Shown: positions 8,048 through 16,541 of the stretch, one piece after another
Layout: each line of letters starts with the position of its first letter
Numbering within the stretch: position 1 is the stretch's first letter
From: Bacteroidota bacterium
Lineage (GTDB): Bacteria > Bacteroidota > Bacteroidia > NS11-12g > UBA955
Assembly (NCBI GenBank): GCA_013205405.1
Contig: JABMMZ010000034.1
Coordinates: 1-45,015 of the forward strand
DNA: 45,015 nt
Reading direction: 5' to 3'
Notes under the pieces: generated by a model
Told to the model about the DNA's origin: nothing
The model's input: the letters and a program-made list of their open reading frames with translations, nothing else
The model's database searches: none
Made by a program: the position numbers and the translations under genes

Positions 8048-9676
8048 CTAATATTTCCAGATAGCTACTAAAGGCATTACCCTTCCTCTTCCAAAAGATT
8101 TGCTTGTAATACGAAGAATTGGAGGTGCCTGAAAACGTTTGTATTCATTGCGATTTACCATATTTATTACATGTTCTACAACCTCATTTTCAAAACCTTG
8201 AGCTATAATATCGACCTTACTCTTTTTACCTTCAATATATTGTTTCAAAATAGCATCTAATATATCGTATTCCGGAAGGCTATCGCTATCTTTTTGATTT
8301 GGCCGAAGTTCTGCACTTGGGGCTTTATAAATAATTGAATTAGGAATAATTTCATTTTCTTTATTTATCAATTTACACAATGCATAAACATCTGTTTTAT
8401 AAACATCGCCAATAACACTTAAACTGCCACACATATCGCCATACAAGGTTGTATAACCAACACTCATTTCGCTTTTATTGCTTGTATTGAGTAAAATATC
8501 TCCAAATTTATTGCTATATGCCATCAATAAAATTGCACGACTACGAGCTTGCAGATTTTCCTCAGCTACATTAAAAGGAAGATCTTTAAACAAAGGTTTT
8601 AAAGTTTCCTCATAACTATTAAAAATATTTTTTATTGGTATAATTTGATAGGGATTGCCTAAATTTTTAGATAATTGTAATGCATCTGTAACGCTGCCAT
8701 CGCTGCTAAATTGTGATGGCATTAAAATAGCTGTTACATTTTGGGCTCCTAATGCTTTGCTAGCCAATGTTTGCACCAAAGCTGAATCAATACCACCTGA
8801 AGAGCCAAGAATAGCTTTGGTAAAACCCATTTTGTTGAAATAATCTTTTATACTAAAAACTAAGGCTTGATGCAAGGTTTCTATTTTATCATCATCGGCT
8901 ACTGTAATTGGTGTATATTGTTTTTCAGTATTATAGTAGGCAATACACTCTTCAAAATCAGGTAATTGCAATACTGTTTCACCTTTGCCATTTAAAACCA
9001 CACTATTGCCATCAAAAATTAAATCAGTATGAGCTCCTACCTGATTCACATAAATTAAAGGTAAATTAAAGCCTTGACACTGATTTTGCAAAATATGCAT
9101 GCGTGTATTGCGTTTGCCTAAGTTGTATGGCGATGCAGAAATATTAATTAATAAAGCAGGATTTAAGGAATTTAAATTCTTGAGAGGATCTGTTAAATAA
9201 CTAAATTCATCCATTTCGTCCCATAAGTCTTCACATATTGTAATAGCTGTTTTTATTCCATTTATATCAATAATTTCAAATACATCATTACTCTGAAAAT
9301 AGCGTGATTCATCAAACACATCGTAAGTTGGTAATAAGGTTTTATGAATAGTTTTTATTACTTGGCCATTTTGTAAAACACAAGCTGCATTATATAATTT
9401 ACGCCCTTTAGCATTATTATTTGCAATTGGGCAACCAACAATAGCAGTTATATTTTGAGTGTGTTCTGTTATTTTATGTAAAGTTTCCTTACATTTTTCA
9501 ATAAAATGAGGATAATCTAACAAATCATCTGGAGGATAACCACAAACAGCTAGTTCGCTAAATACAATAAGGCTCGCACCTTCGGTGCGAGCCTTATTGA
9601 TAGTTTCAATTATTTTGTTACTATTACCAGAAAAATCGCCTATGGTATAATTTAATTGTGCTAACGCAATATTCAT
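8048..9676 (-). CDS. nadE: Glutamine-dependent NAD+ synthetase
   Basis: Makes NAD+ from deamido-NAD+, ATP and glutamine in the cytosol, the final step of NAD synthesis. The N-terminal nitrilase-type glutaminase domain shows the complete triad: E41 (FSELAVCGYPP), K112 (HKTLLPTYDVFDE) and C148 (ITICEDLW). The C-terminal synthetase domain has the P-loop SGGIDSAL at 293-300, a later NTSNKSEMSVGYTTLYGD segment, and KAPSAELRPNQKD-type substrate loop. At 542 residues it is full length. A 16-bp perfect palindrome lies inside the gene and encodes residues 26-37 without breaking the reading frame. It is followed upstream by a PorT-like barrel and divergent gldB; nadE next to gldB is a known arrangement in this phylum. 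Confidence 0.95.
   Translation of the reverse strand: MNIALAQLNYTIGDFSGNSNKIIETINKARTEGASLIVFSELAVCGYPPDDLLDYPHFIEKCKETLHKITEHTQNITAIVGCPIANNNAKGRKLYNAACVLQNGQVIKTIHKTLLPTYDVFDESRYFQSNDVFEIIDINGIKTAITICEDLWDEMDEFSYLTDPLKNLNSLNPALLINISASPYNLGKRNTRMHILQNQCQGFNLPLIYVNQVGAHTDLIFDGNSVVLNGKGETVLQLPDFEECIAYYNTEKQYTPITVADDDKIETLHQALVFSIKDYFNKMGFTKAILGSSGGIDSALVQTLASKALGAQNVTAILMPSQFSSDGSVTDALQLSKNLGNPYQIIPIKNIFNSYEETLKPLFKDLPFNVAEENLQARSRAILLMAYSNKFGDILLNTSNKSEMSVGYTTLYGDMCGSLSVIGDVYKTDVYALCKLINKENEIIPNSIIYKAPSAELRPNQKDSDSLPEYDILDAILKQYIEGKKSKVDIIAQGFENEVVEHVINMVNRNEYKRFQAPPILRITSKSFGRGRVMPLVAIWKY
9565..9599. repeat. Perfect 16-bp palindrome with 3-nt loop inside nadE
   Basis: Arms CAATAAGGCTCGCACC (9565-9580) and its exact complement (9584-9599) with a TTC loop. 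The arms are much richer in G+C (10 or 9 of 16) than the surrounding gene. On the nadE strand it encodes INKARTEGASLI. Confidence 0.9.
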
Positions 9677-9696
9677 TCAGGCAATTATTTTAGAAT

Positions 9697-10440
9697 TTAA
9701 AAGAATACGCCTAACTCTAACCCAAATACATTATTGATTACTTTAGATTTTTTATCATTGCTTATATCTGTAAAGCCATTATTAAATCTTAAACCACCAT
9801 AAAAACTTGTATTACCAACCAATCTATACTCTATTCCAGCACCCAATATCATGGATGCACGCAATACATTGATATTATCTTCGTGTTCTTTAAAATCATA
9901 TTTATCATTATCGCCTGAGTTTGGAATATATTTTTCAGAAATAGGATACGGAGCAGAAAGATCAACTGGAGTAGCAGTGGTAGTAACTTGATTGCCAATT
10001 ATAAAACCTGGTGCAACACCTATTTGTCCCCAATAGCGCATGCCACCAATTTCATTGGTTCTGAATTTAAATATTAGAGGAATTTCAATATATTTTAAAT
10101 TATATTTATAAGAAATTTTATTATACGTATTGGCAACTCCTGCTATATTTACTGAACCTGTGGAAGTATCCTTCAATTTATAAGAATTATTCATTGATGT
10201 AACATTAATTTCTGGAGTAAAAAAATAATTGTCGGCTATTTTAATATCTGCCATTAATCCAAAAGAAAAACCAATTCCACTACCCTGTTTTTGAATATTA
10301 GAAGTTTTTGATTTAGTCCAGTCCAATCCTGGTATGATTTTAAATCCAATTCTAAAATCTCTATCGTCTTGACCGATAGCGTTTTGCATTAAAAAACATG
10401 CTGACACTAATAAAAGTATATTTTTAATCGTTCTATTCAT
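9697..10440 (-). CDS. PorT-like outer-membrane beta-barrel protein
   Basis: Signal peptide at residues 1-23 (hydrophobic ILLLVSACFLMQNAIG, cleavage before QDD). The rest is alternating polar/aromatic strands typical of the small OmpW/PorT-type barrels of Bacteroidota: FRIGFKIIPGLDW, GIGFSFGLMADIKI, YFFTPEINVTSM, YIEIPLIFKFRT, YWGQIGVAPGFIIG, MILGAGIEYRLVG and FYGGLRFNNGFTDI, ending in GLELGVFF with a terminal Phe that suits BAM recognition. At 247 residues it is of usual length. It sits between nadE (20 nt away) and the divergent gldB. Specific function is not predictable; PorT itself acts in type IX secretion, but these barrels are a large mixed family. Confidence 0.8.
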   Translation of the reverse strand: MNRTIKNILLLVSACFLMQNAIGQDDRDFRIGFKIIPGLDWTKSKTSNIQKQGSGIGFSFGLMADIKIADNYFFTPEINVTSMNNSYKLKDTSTGSVNIAGVANTYNKISYKYNLKYIEIPLIFKFRTNEIGGMRYWGQIGVAPGFIIGNQVTTTATPVDLSAPYPISEKYIPNSGDNDKYDFKEHEDNINVLRASMILGAGIEYRLVGNTSFYGGLRFNNGFTDISNDKKSKVINNVFGLELGVFF

Positions 10441-10467
10441 AAATTATTATTTTATTTGCATACAAAA

Positions 10468-11490
10468 ATGAAAAAAAAAATTGGATTATTCACTACTTTG
10501 TTTAGTTTATTTATTATCGTATTGTGTACAAGTTGTAATCACAATAGATTAGATGTAGATATTTCAGAAATCAAAGTTGAATTGGAAGTACTAAGAATGG
10601 AAGAAGATATATTTGAAAATAAACTCAATACTCCAGCTGAATTTACTAAAAAGTATGGTACATTCGTTAATGATTATTCCATGGGGATATTAGGTTTTAC
10701 AGGCAATGATTCTATGGCTTTTGAACAATTAATGATGTATAAAACCGATCAGAATGTATTAAAAATAAACAAAGCGGTTCAAGATCAATTTGGAGATTTT
10801 AAACCTCAAAAAGATGAACTTACTAAGGCTTATCAATATTTTAAATTCTATTTTCCCAATATTAAAATACCTAAAATTATTACATTTATTGGATTTAGAG
10901 ATGGATTTAGTTTGTATACTAATCCTGTGGGTGAAGGTTATATTGGTATAGCTACAGATATGCACTTAGGCAAAGATTTTAAACCATACGAGTTTGCAGG
11001 CTTAGAACAATTTTGGCGTAAAACATGTATTCCTCAAACCATTGCCACAAACCACATGATGGCCCAAGCCAATGATTTGTTTATTAGTTCTAATAAGTCG
11101 GAAACATTTTTAGATGAAATAATATATTTTGGTAAATTACTTTACTTCTTGGATGCCACTTTACCTGAGATAGAAGACCATATTAAAATTGGATTAACCA
11201 AAGAGGAATTTGAATGGTGTAAGCAGCAAGAGCATGATATTTGGACCTATATTGTACGCGAAAAATTATTGTATGATACTGATAAGAAAAAATACAGCAA
11301 GCTGATGGATGAAGGACCAAAAACAGTACTTGAAGGCGTGCCAGAAGGCGCTCCAGCTAAACTGGGCAGATATATAGGTTGGATGGCCGTAAGACAATTA
11401 ATGACAGAAAATGAAGACATAAGCCTGCCAGATTTAATGAAAAATTCAGATGCTAAAGGATTATTGCAACAAAGCGGATACAAGCCATAA
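10468..11490 (+). CDS. gldB: Gliding motility lipoprotein GldB
   Basis: Homologue of GldB, a lipoprotein required for gliding in Flavobacterium and widespread in Bacteroidota, including non-gliders. The lipoprotein signal ends at the lipobox LCTSC, giving lipidated Cys 23 (numbered from the ATG at 10468). The next part, LDVDISEIKVELEVLRMEEDIF, is the conserved start of the mature protein. Further family-like stretches are NPVGEGYIGIATDMHLG, QTIATNHMMAQ and GRYIGWMAVRQLMTEN. The frame is open from a TTG at 10456, but ATG 10468 gives a standard signal peptide. In Flavobacterium gldC follows gldB; here no gldC is present and a secreted protein gene follows. Confidence 0.9.
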   Translation: MKKKIGLFTTLFSLFIIVLCTSCNHNRLDVDISEIKVELEVLRMEEDIFENKLNTPAEFTKKYGTFVNDYSMGILGFTGNDSMAFEQLMMYKTDQNVLKINKAVQDQFGDFKPQKDELTKAYQYFKFYFPNIKIPKIITFIGFRDGFSLYTNPVGEGYIGIATDMHLGKDFKPYEFAGLEQFWRKTCIPQTIATNHMMAQANDLFISSNKSETFLDEIIYFGKLLYFLDATLPEIEDHIKIGLTKEEFEWCKQQEHDIWTYIVREKLLYDTDKKKYSKLMDEGPKTVLEGVPEGAPAKLGRYIGWMAVRQLMTENEDISLPDLMKNSDAKGLLQQSGYKP

Positions 11491-11507
11491 ATTCAGTAAC
11501 TTTGTAT

Positions 11508-12233
11508 ATGGATAATAAAAAAATTATAGCTTTTTTCTGTTGTATTTTAGTAAATCAACTTTTTGCTCAAATAAATTTTTCTGCTTCCTACAATAATAAT
11601 TCTACTATTTATTATTCGAATAGACCGAATGATGATGATGATAAAAATTTAATTGGAATGCATGGTTTTGCCCTCGATTTTGGTGAAAAACAATACAATG
11701 ACAACCGTAATTATTTAACTTTTTCTTATAATTGGGCAAAACAGAATTCGGATAAAATGGTGACAATGTATGCTGAACAAAATAGTAATATTTTATATGA
11801 TAGAACAGCACCATTTCCTGAAATAAGTAATTCTTATCCATTCCCTATTTACATTGCATATGCAAAGAAAGATTTTAATTACCAAAATACTTATGCCATA
11901 GTTAATATCGGTTTTAAAAGACTGTGGCGTTTAAGTAAAAAATCTGAACCTAAACTTAAACATTATATTGGCTTTAATGCCGGTTTTAATGAATCCACCA
12001 ATGCCTTATTGGTTAAACATGTAGAAGCTAAAACAGGCAAATATGAGAAGAGATATAATGAAAGTTTTTTTGGAGGATTTAGTTATATGAATGAAATAAA
12101 ATTAAACAATCGGTTTGCGTTTAATTCTAATATTGATTTTAGTTTAAACAACAATATTTTACCTGCCGCCAATATTTCAATAGGCTTGCGTTATTATTTT
12201 AAATTTACAAGTAATTTAAACGTTCCCAACTAA
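11508..12233 (+). CDS. Secreted, probable outer-membrane barrel protein
   Basis: Unrecognised 241-residue protein (from ATG 11508) with an N-terminal signal peptide, IIAFFCCILVNQLFAQ, ending AQ. The mature part has many aromatic, alternating strands (YLTFSYNWAKQ, YAIVNIGFKRLWRL, HYIGFNAGFNES, FFGGFSYMNEIKLN, FAFNSNIDFSLNN, NISIGLRYYFKF), as in small outer-membrane barrels. It is 17 nt downstream of gldB on the same strand and may be co-transcribed. Its last 18 nt overlap the convergent dapA gene. A TAACTTTG motif at 11497 lies too close to the ATG to be assigned confidently as its promoter. Confidence 0.7.
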   Translation: MDNKKIIAFFCCILVNQLFAQINFSASYNNNSTIYYSNRPNDDDDKNLIGMHGFALDFGEKQYNDNRNYLTFSYNWAKQNSDKMVTMYAEQNSNILYDRTAPFPEISNSYPFPIYIAYAKKDFNYQNTYAIVNIGFKRLWRLSKKSEPKLKHYIGFNAGFNESTNALLVKHVEAKTGKYEKRYNESFFGGFSYMNEIKLNNRFAFNSNIDFSLNNNILPAANISIGLRYYFKFTSNLNVPN

Positions 12234-13106
12234 AGTTTCAAGTAGTTGTTGTTTTACATTTTCATTCACAGAAAATAGTGGTAAACGGACAATATTTTTA
12301 CAAATACCTTGTGCTTCCAATAAAACCTTGATACCACTCGGACTGCCATCTGCAAATATTAAATTCATTGCATCTAACAATTCATAATGTAGTTTTTTAG
12401 CCAATTCAAAATTGCCATGTAAAGCAGCGCTTATCATTGTGCTAAATTTTTTAGGATACCCATTTGCCATTACACTTATTACACCATCCATACCCATAGC
12501 TATAAAAGGCAAAGTAAACGCATCATCGCCACTTATAACGCTAAAATTAGTAGGTCTGTGTTTTAGTATCTCCATACATTGGCTAAAATTACCGCTCGCT
12601 TCTTTGGTTCCAAAAATATTAGAATGCTCAGCTAATTTCAAGGTTGTTTCTACACTAATATTACTGCCTGTTCTACCTGGCACATTGTAAATAATGATAG
12701 GCAAAGGACTGGCATCTGCCAACATTTCGTAATGCGCTATAATGCCATTTTGATTTGGTTTATTGTAATACGGACTTACACTTAACACTGCACTAATTCC
12801 TTCAAAAGACTGCGTTTTTAAAGTATTAACAAGGTTTAAAGTATCATTTCCTCCAACACCTAATATTAAAGGTAAACGGCTGTTATTGGCCTCTTTTATA
12901 CAATTTATTATAAGCTGTTTTTCGGCAGGAGATACCGTGGCTGTTTCGCCTGTGGTGCCTAATATTACTAAATAATCGGTGCCATTATCTATTTGAAAAT
13001 TGACTAATTTTTTCAATCCATCAAAATCTATTGAAGAATCTGCATTGAAAGGCGAAACCAATGCTACACCTGTTCCTTTAAATTGTTGTGAAATATTGTG
13101 TGCCAT
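12216..13106 (-). CDS. dapA: 4-hydroxy-tetrahydrodipicolinate synthase
   Basis: Condenses pyruvate with aspartate semialdehyde, the first committed step of lysine and diaminopimelate synthesis. The 296 residues show the TIM-barrel aldolase motifs in order: GTGVALVSPF (11-20), GTTGET at 50-55, VSPYYNKP (110-117), Y140 in IIIYNVPGRTG and the Schiff-base lysine K168 in GTKEASGN. Near the end it has GISVMAN-like (DGVISVMANGYP). Full length. It lies 9 nt downstream of the DUF6913-like gene and probably shares its transcript; its 3' end overlaps the convergent secreted-protein gene by 18 nt. Confidence 0.95.
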   Translation of the reverse strand: MAHNISQQFKGTGVALVSPFNADSSIDFDGLKKLVNFQIDNGTDYLVILGTTGETATVSPAEKQLIINCIKEANNSRLPLILGVGGNDTLNLVNTLKTQSFEGISAVLSVSPYYNKPNQNGIIAHYEMLADASPLPIIIYNVPGRTGSNISVETTLKLAEHSNIFGTKEASGNFSQCMEILKHRPTNFSVISGDDAFTLPFIAMGMDGVISVMANGYPKKFSTMISAALHGNFELAKKLHYELLDAMNLIFADGSPSGIKVLLEAQGICKNIVRLPLFSVNENVKQQLLETLVGNV

Positions 13107-13115
13107 TATTTTTAT

Positions 13116-13637
13116 CTAGTGTATTTTTTTTAAATGCTTCCCTATTTCTATTAAGTAATTTTCTAGCAAATCAGCACCATTAGGCTTTATCATTAATTCA
13201 TAAAAATGGGTATCGCTTGCATCTATATAAGGACCTATTCTAAATTTTGCCTGTGTAAAAGCTGCTAAAGTGATTAATAATTTGTGTTCTTTTAAACATC
13301 CATTAATAAATATATCAAAGGGTTTTGCTAAATTTTTTTTTAATTCTACTCCTTTAGGAACTTCAAAAAAAGAAAAATCAGCTTTGCTTGCCAATTGGTA
13401 CAATTCATTTGGCTGCATAACAGGCGTTAATTTTTTAATTGGATGATAAGCCAAAAAAGTTATTGCCTTTCCCATTTGCCTTAATTCATGTCCAAAAGTT
13501 TTAAGTTCTTCTATTTCTTGTTTTGGTTGTGTTGCATCCCAAACTATTAATACCGAATCTATTATACTAAAGTTTTTAGCCATTCGTTTTGATTGGCTTT
13601 GCTTACTTTTTGCTATTAATGATCTTAAGTTCAATCT
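13116..13637 (-). CDS. DUF6913-like protein
   Basis: Small soluble protein of a Bacteroidota-specific family that commonly precedes dapA. The core has alternating strands and helices: IIDSVLIVWDAT, LRQMGKAITFLAYHP, ADFSFFEVPKGVELKKNLAKPFDIFINGCL, and the C-terminal AKFRIGPYIDASDTHFYELMI. The frame opens upstream to a TTG at 13658, but that codon lies inside a perfect TAGGTTTG promoter element, so it is unlikely to be translated. The next in-frame TTG at 13637 is chosen here, giving about 173 residues; an ATG 18 codons further in is also possible. Function unknown; the association with lysine biosynthesis is positional. Confidence 0.75.
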   Translation of the reverse strand, partial: RLNLRSLIAKSKQSQSKRMAKNFSIIDSVLIVWDATQPKQEIEELKTFGHELRQMGKAITFLAYHPIKKLTPVMQPNELYQLASKADFSFFEVPKGVELKKNLAKPFDIFINGCLKEHKLLITLAAFTQAKFRIGPYIDASDTHFYELMIKPNGADLLENYLIEIGKHLKKIH

Positions 13638-13655
13638 TAGGGTAATATTATGCAG

Positions 13656-13663
13656 CAAACCTA
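13656..13663 (-). promoter_or_regulatory. -7 element upstream of DUF6913-like/dapA
   Basis: Reads TAGGTTTG on the minus strand, a perfect TAnnTTTG. It overlaps the furthest upstream possible TTG start of the gene and argues for a downstream start. Confidence 0.45.
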
Positions 13664-13704
13664 CATATTTTTTTTAGCTATTGAAGGTAATTCTTTAAAA
13701 AAAA

Positions 13705-13890
13705 TTAACGCAACAAATGAAAAGTACCTTTAATGTTATACTTTTTATTATCAGAACCCATTGCACTCAAATGATAAAGATAAACTTCTTGTTCGCATAT
13801 TTGACCTTTAAATTTACCATCCCATTTCTCCATGCAGTTAGTAGTTTCAAATAACAGTTCTCCCCATCTATTAAATTTTTCATCATTATT
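13705..13890 (-). pseudogene. Remnant of a T9SS type B (CHU_C) sorting domain
   Basis: On the minus strand this stretch, read without any start codon, encodes FNRWGELLFETTNCMEKWDG, then GKFKGQICEQEVYLYHLSAM, and ends NIKGTFHLLR followed by TAA. This is the C-terminal signal of gliding-motility-associated proteins exported by type IX secretion (IFNRWGE...W(D/N)G...GVY.Y......K...KGTVTLLR). Only about the last 60 residues survive; upstream the frame runs into the TonB receptor gene in another frame and meets a stop at 13906. It is therefore the tail of a large secreted protein whose body has been lost by deletion or rearrangement. Confidence 0.85.
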
Positions 13891-16108
13891 TAAAAGGCAT
13901 GTACCTTAGTCCCAAATAAAACTCAATTCCACGCGTAGGACCCCAATTAAAAGAAGTATCAAAATATTGACTAAATGGATTTTGCCAACTTACAATTGGT
14001 TTAGATTGTCTGAAATTAAAGATATTTTCACAGCCAGTATATATTTCTAATTTTTTCCAGCTTTTTGTTACTTGTGCACTAACAGTATAATAGGCTTTAG
14101 AATATTTAGCTTGTTTAAAAATATCGGGATTATTATCTGTATTGGGTAGTTCTTGCTTACCAAACCAGTGTGCATTAACATCTGCTCTCCATTTTTTATT
14201 CTTAGGCAAATAAGACAAGGCTATTAGAAACTTATGTTTAGAAATAAAAGGTAGGTTAACTTTTAAATTATTTTCAATCCTATAAACATCTAAATAATTG
14301 TAGGCAATTTTTACTTCAATTCGTTTAATTAGCTTTGCATTAATATCTGTCTGAAATCCATTTGAAACAGAAGTTCCCTCAAAATTTGCAATTACAGCTT
14401 TTGTAGATATGGTATTATAGTCGGGAAAAAACTGATTCTGAAAGCGGGTTTGGTATATGTCAAAAGTAAAAAAGCCTTCCAATTTTTTTAATTTGTATTT
14501 TTTCAAAAAATTAACGCCATAATTAACTGATTTTTCAGGTTTTAAGGCTTCCTTAAATATTATATCCCTTGAACTTACTAACAAACCTATATTTTCAGAA
14601 AATAAATTGACTGTTCGCCAACCTGTACCTATTGAAGCTCTTATTGTAGCTTTTTCGCTAATGTCATACTTTAACATACTGCGAGGTGTAATTTGGTTGC
14701 CGAATTTATTGTGATTATCTATTCGTAATCCAGTAATCACAGTAAAAATACCTCCTCGAAGTGATGCTGTATTTTCTATAAATGCACCAGCAATAGTTTC
14801 ATTTTTTATGTAGCTCCCAGTATAGGTTCTTTTTAAAAAAGTGTCTGTAAATGAAATAGTTTCAGGTAAATAAAAATACCTGTAACTAATACCTGTTTTA
14901 ATTTCATGATTTCTATGCCATTGCCATTCATATTGTGCATTCAAATAATAGTTTTTTTGATGGGCTTTATAATTTACTGTACCAAACCATGAAGTTTGAT
15001 TTTGCATAACACTTGACGCAATAAACGTTATGTGCTTATCATCATTAAATTTATAACTTGTTTTGGTATAAAATTCCGCTTGCTGATAATTTACTTTTTG
15101 TCCATAAATTTGTGTGCTTCCTAAATCCCTATTGACATCAAAATTTACTTGACCTCCTATTCTTTGTTCCCATAAATAGCGAATGCCCAACATACTGCTA
15201 AGTCCTTTTTTAGTGTCATCGCCATATTTTATTTTATCAAAAATCATATACCGCTGAAGCTTTGGTAAATCTAAAAATCCGTCTTGGTCTTTATCCCATT
15301 TTTGAGCAGGTTGGACAGTTTGCAATGAAACCAAATTTGAAATTTTTTTCTTTTCGAAACGATAATTTAGATTGTGTTGATTCTCTCCAAAACTATTAAT
15401 GTAATTATTCAATAATAATCTATCGCCTTTATTCGGAGCCTTTGTAACAACATTAATTTGACCTACCATACTTTCAAATCCTTGCAGTACTGAGTTAGTG
15501 CCTTTAGCTACATAAATATTATCAACCAATGTGCCTGAAATACTGCTAATACCATAGGTAAAAGTTAAACCCTGTACTAAAGGCATTCCATCAATTAGTA
15601 CTTGGTTATAAACGCCTGATAAACCTAAAATTCTAAGCTCTTTTGAATTTGTTATAATATTGGTTGTCATTGGTTGCACTGTGCCTTGAGTTTCAAAACA
15701 ACCTGCCAAATCACAACAAGCTGCTTTTTTTAGTTCTCCAGATGTAATTATTTCTGTTTTAATAGTTTGTTGCCCAATGAATTGTAACTTGTCATCCTGT
15801 TTAACTGTAGCCATAAAATTAACAATACTTTTTAATTGTACTATTAAATATAACTTTTTATCAATTTTTACTGTATCTAGCAAGTAGTTTTCATGGCTTA
15901 TAATTATATAATCTATTGTTGAACTATCTGTTAAAATTTGTAAATTAAAATTGCCAAAAGTATCACTAATTGTTTCAAATATTTGGTAATGTATTTTAGC
16001 ATTACTAATGGCATTTTTATTCATATCTATAACCTTGCCTGTAATATTTTTTTGAGAAAACAAAAAAACAGGGACAAACAAGGTTATTATTAAAATAACT
16101 TGTTTCAT
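13886..16108 (-). CDS. TonB-dependent receptor, probable copper/heavy-metal type
   Basis: Outer-membrane active transporter driven by TonB. Signal peptide at residues 1-18 (ILIITLFVPVFLFS, then Q). An N-terminal carboxypeptidase-regulatory-like domain (NITGKVIDMNKNAISNAKIH, to about residue 95) is followed by the plug, with ELKKAACCDLAGCFETQGTV (about 126-145) and LRILGLSGVYNQVLIDGMPL. The ELKKAACC.L..CFET signature is typical of the receptors encoded beside HMA-domain proteins in Bacteroidota. The 22-strand barrel fills the rest and ends with LGLRYMPFK. Full length at 740 residues. Genes order DUF6660-like, HMA protein, receptor, with 18 nt between the last two, so one transcript is likely. 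The actual ligand is not shown by sequence. Confidence 0.9.
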   Translation of the reverse strand: MKQVILIITLFVPVFLFSQKNITGKVIDMNKNAISNAKIHYQIFETISDTFGNFNLQILTDSSTIDYIIISHENYLLDTVKIDKKLYLIVQLKSIVNFMATVKQDDKLQFIGQQTIKTEIITSGELKKAACCDLAGCFETQGTVQPMTTNIITNSKELRILGLSGVYNQVLIDGMPLVQGLTFTYGISSISGTLVDNIYVAKGTNSVLQGFESMVGQINVVTKAPNKGDRLLLNNYINSFGENQHNLNYRFEKKKISNLVSLQTVQPAQKWDKDQDGFLDLPKLQRYMIFDKIKYGDDTKKGLSSMLGIRYLWEQRIGGQVNFDVNRDLGSTQIYGQKVNYQQAEFYTKTSYKFNDDKHITFIASSVMQNQTSWFGTVNYKAHQKNYYLNAQYEWQWHRNHEIKTGISYRYFYLPETISFTDTFLKRTYTGSYIKNETIAGAFIENTASLRGGIFTVITGLRIDNHNKFGNQITPRSMLKYDISEKATIRASIGTGWRTVNLFSENIGLLVSSRDIIFKEALKPEKSVNYGVNFLKKYKLKKLEGFFTFDIYQTRFQNQFFPDYNTISTKAVIANFEGTSVSNGFQTDINAKLIKRIEVKIAYNYLDVYRIENNLKVNLPFISKHKFLIALSYLPKNKKWRADVNAHWFGKQELPNTDNNPDIFKQAKYSKAYYTVSAQVTKSWKKLEIYTGCENIFNFRQSKPIVSWQNPFSQYFDTSFNWGPTRGIEFYLGLRYMPFK

Positions 16109-16125
16109 GATTTAATTCTAAAAAA

Positions 16126-16473
16126 TTAAAATATTTTAACTTTTACTTTATGAACTTTGGCATTTGGGTCTTCGCAAGTCCCAGTATTTTCAATTACTTT
16201 AATTAATTCATCTTTTGATATTTTAGAAGAATTAAAAACAATTTTAATTGAATCATCTTTAATTTTTACATTTTTTACACCACCTTTTCTATAAAGTGCT
16301 GTTTCTACCATTTTGCTATCTGTAGTGCAACCCATAGCTGTTGCTGTAAATATTGCAGTATCTAATTTTATTTTTGGTTTTGCTTTGTATGAGCATGCAT
16401 TTGAGGACTTCGCTATTAGCATAAATAGCAGTATAGCAAGTATTTTATTTGCTATTAAAATATATTTTTTCAT
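16126..16473 (-). CDS. Heavy-metal-associated (HMA) domain protein, secreted
   Basis: A 115-residue protein with an N-terminal signal (KILAILLFMLIAKSSNAC; Cys 27 could be lipidated, although the lipobox is weak) and a ferredoxin-like HMA domain (about residues 40-105) with the layout TAIFTATAMGCTTDSKMVE, GGVKNVKIKDDSIKIVFN, and DELIKVIENTGTC. The usual metal-binding GMxCxxC is changed: only one of the two cysteines is present (AMGCTTDS), while another Cys occurs at the end of the last helix (NTGTC). It may bind metal in another geometry or act as a non-chelating relative. It lies 18 nt from the TonB receptor and 68 nt from the Cys-rich gene. Confidence 0.82.
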   Translation of the reverse strand: MKKYILIANKILAILLFMLIAKSSNACSYKAKPKIKLDTAIFTATAMGCTTDSKMVETALYRKGGVKNVKIKDDSIKIVFNSSKISKDELIKVIENTGTCEDPNAKVHKVKVKIF

Positions 16474-16541
16474 TTTTTCTGTATGGTTTAATTTTTTTGA
16501 GTAAAGTGTTTAGATGTTTGTTTTAAGTTAAATTTTAAATT

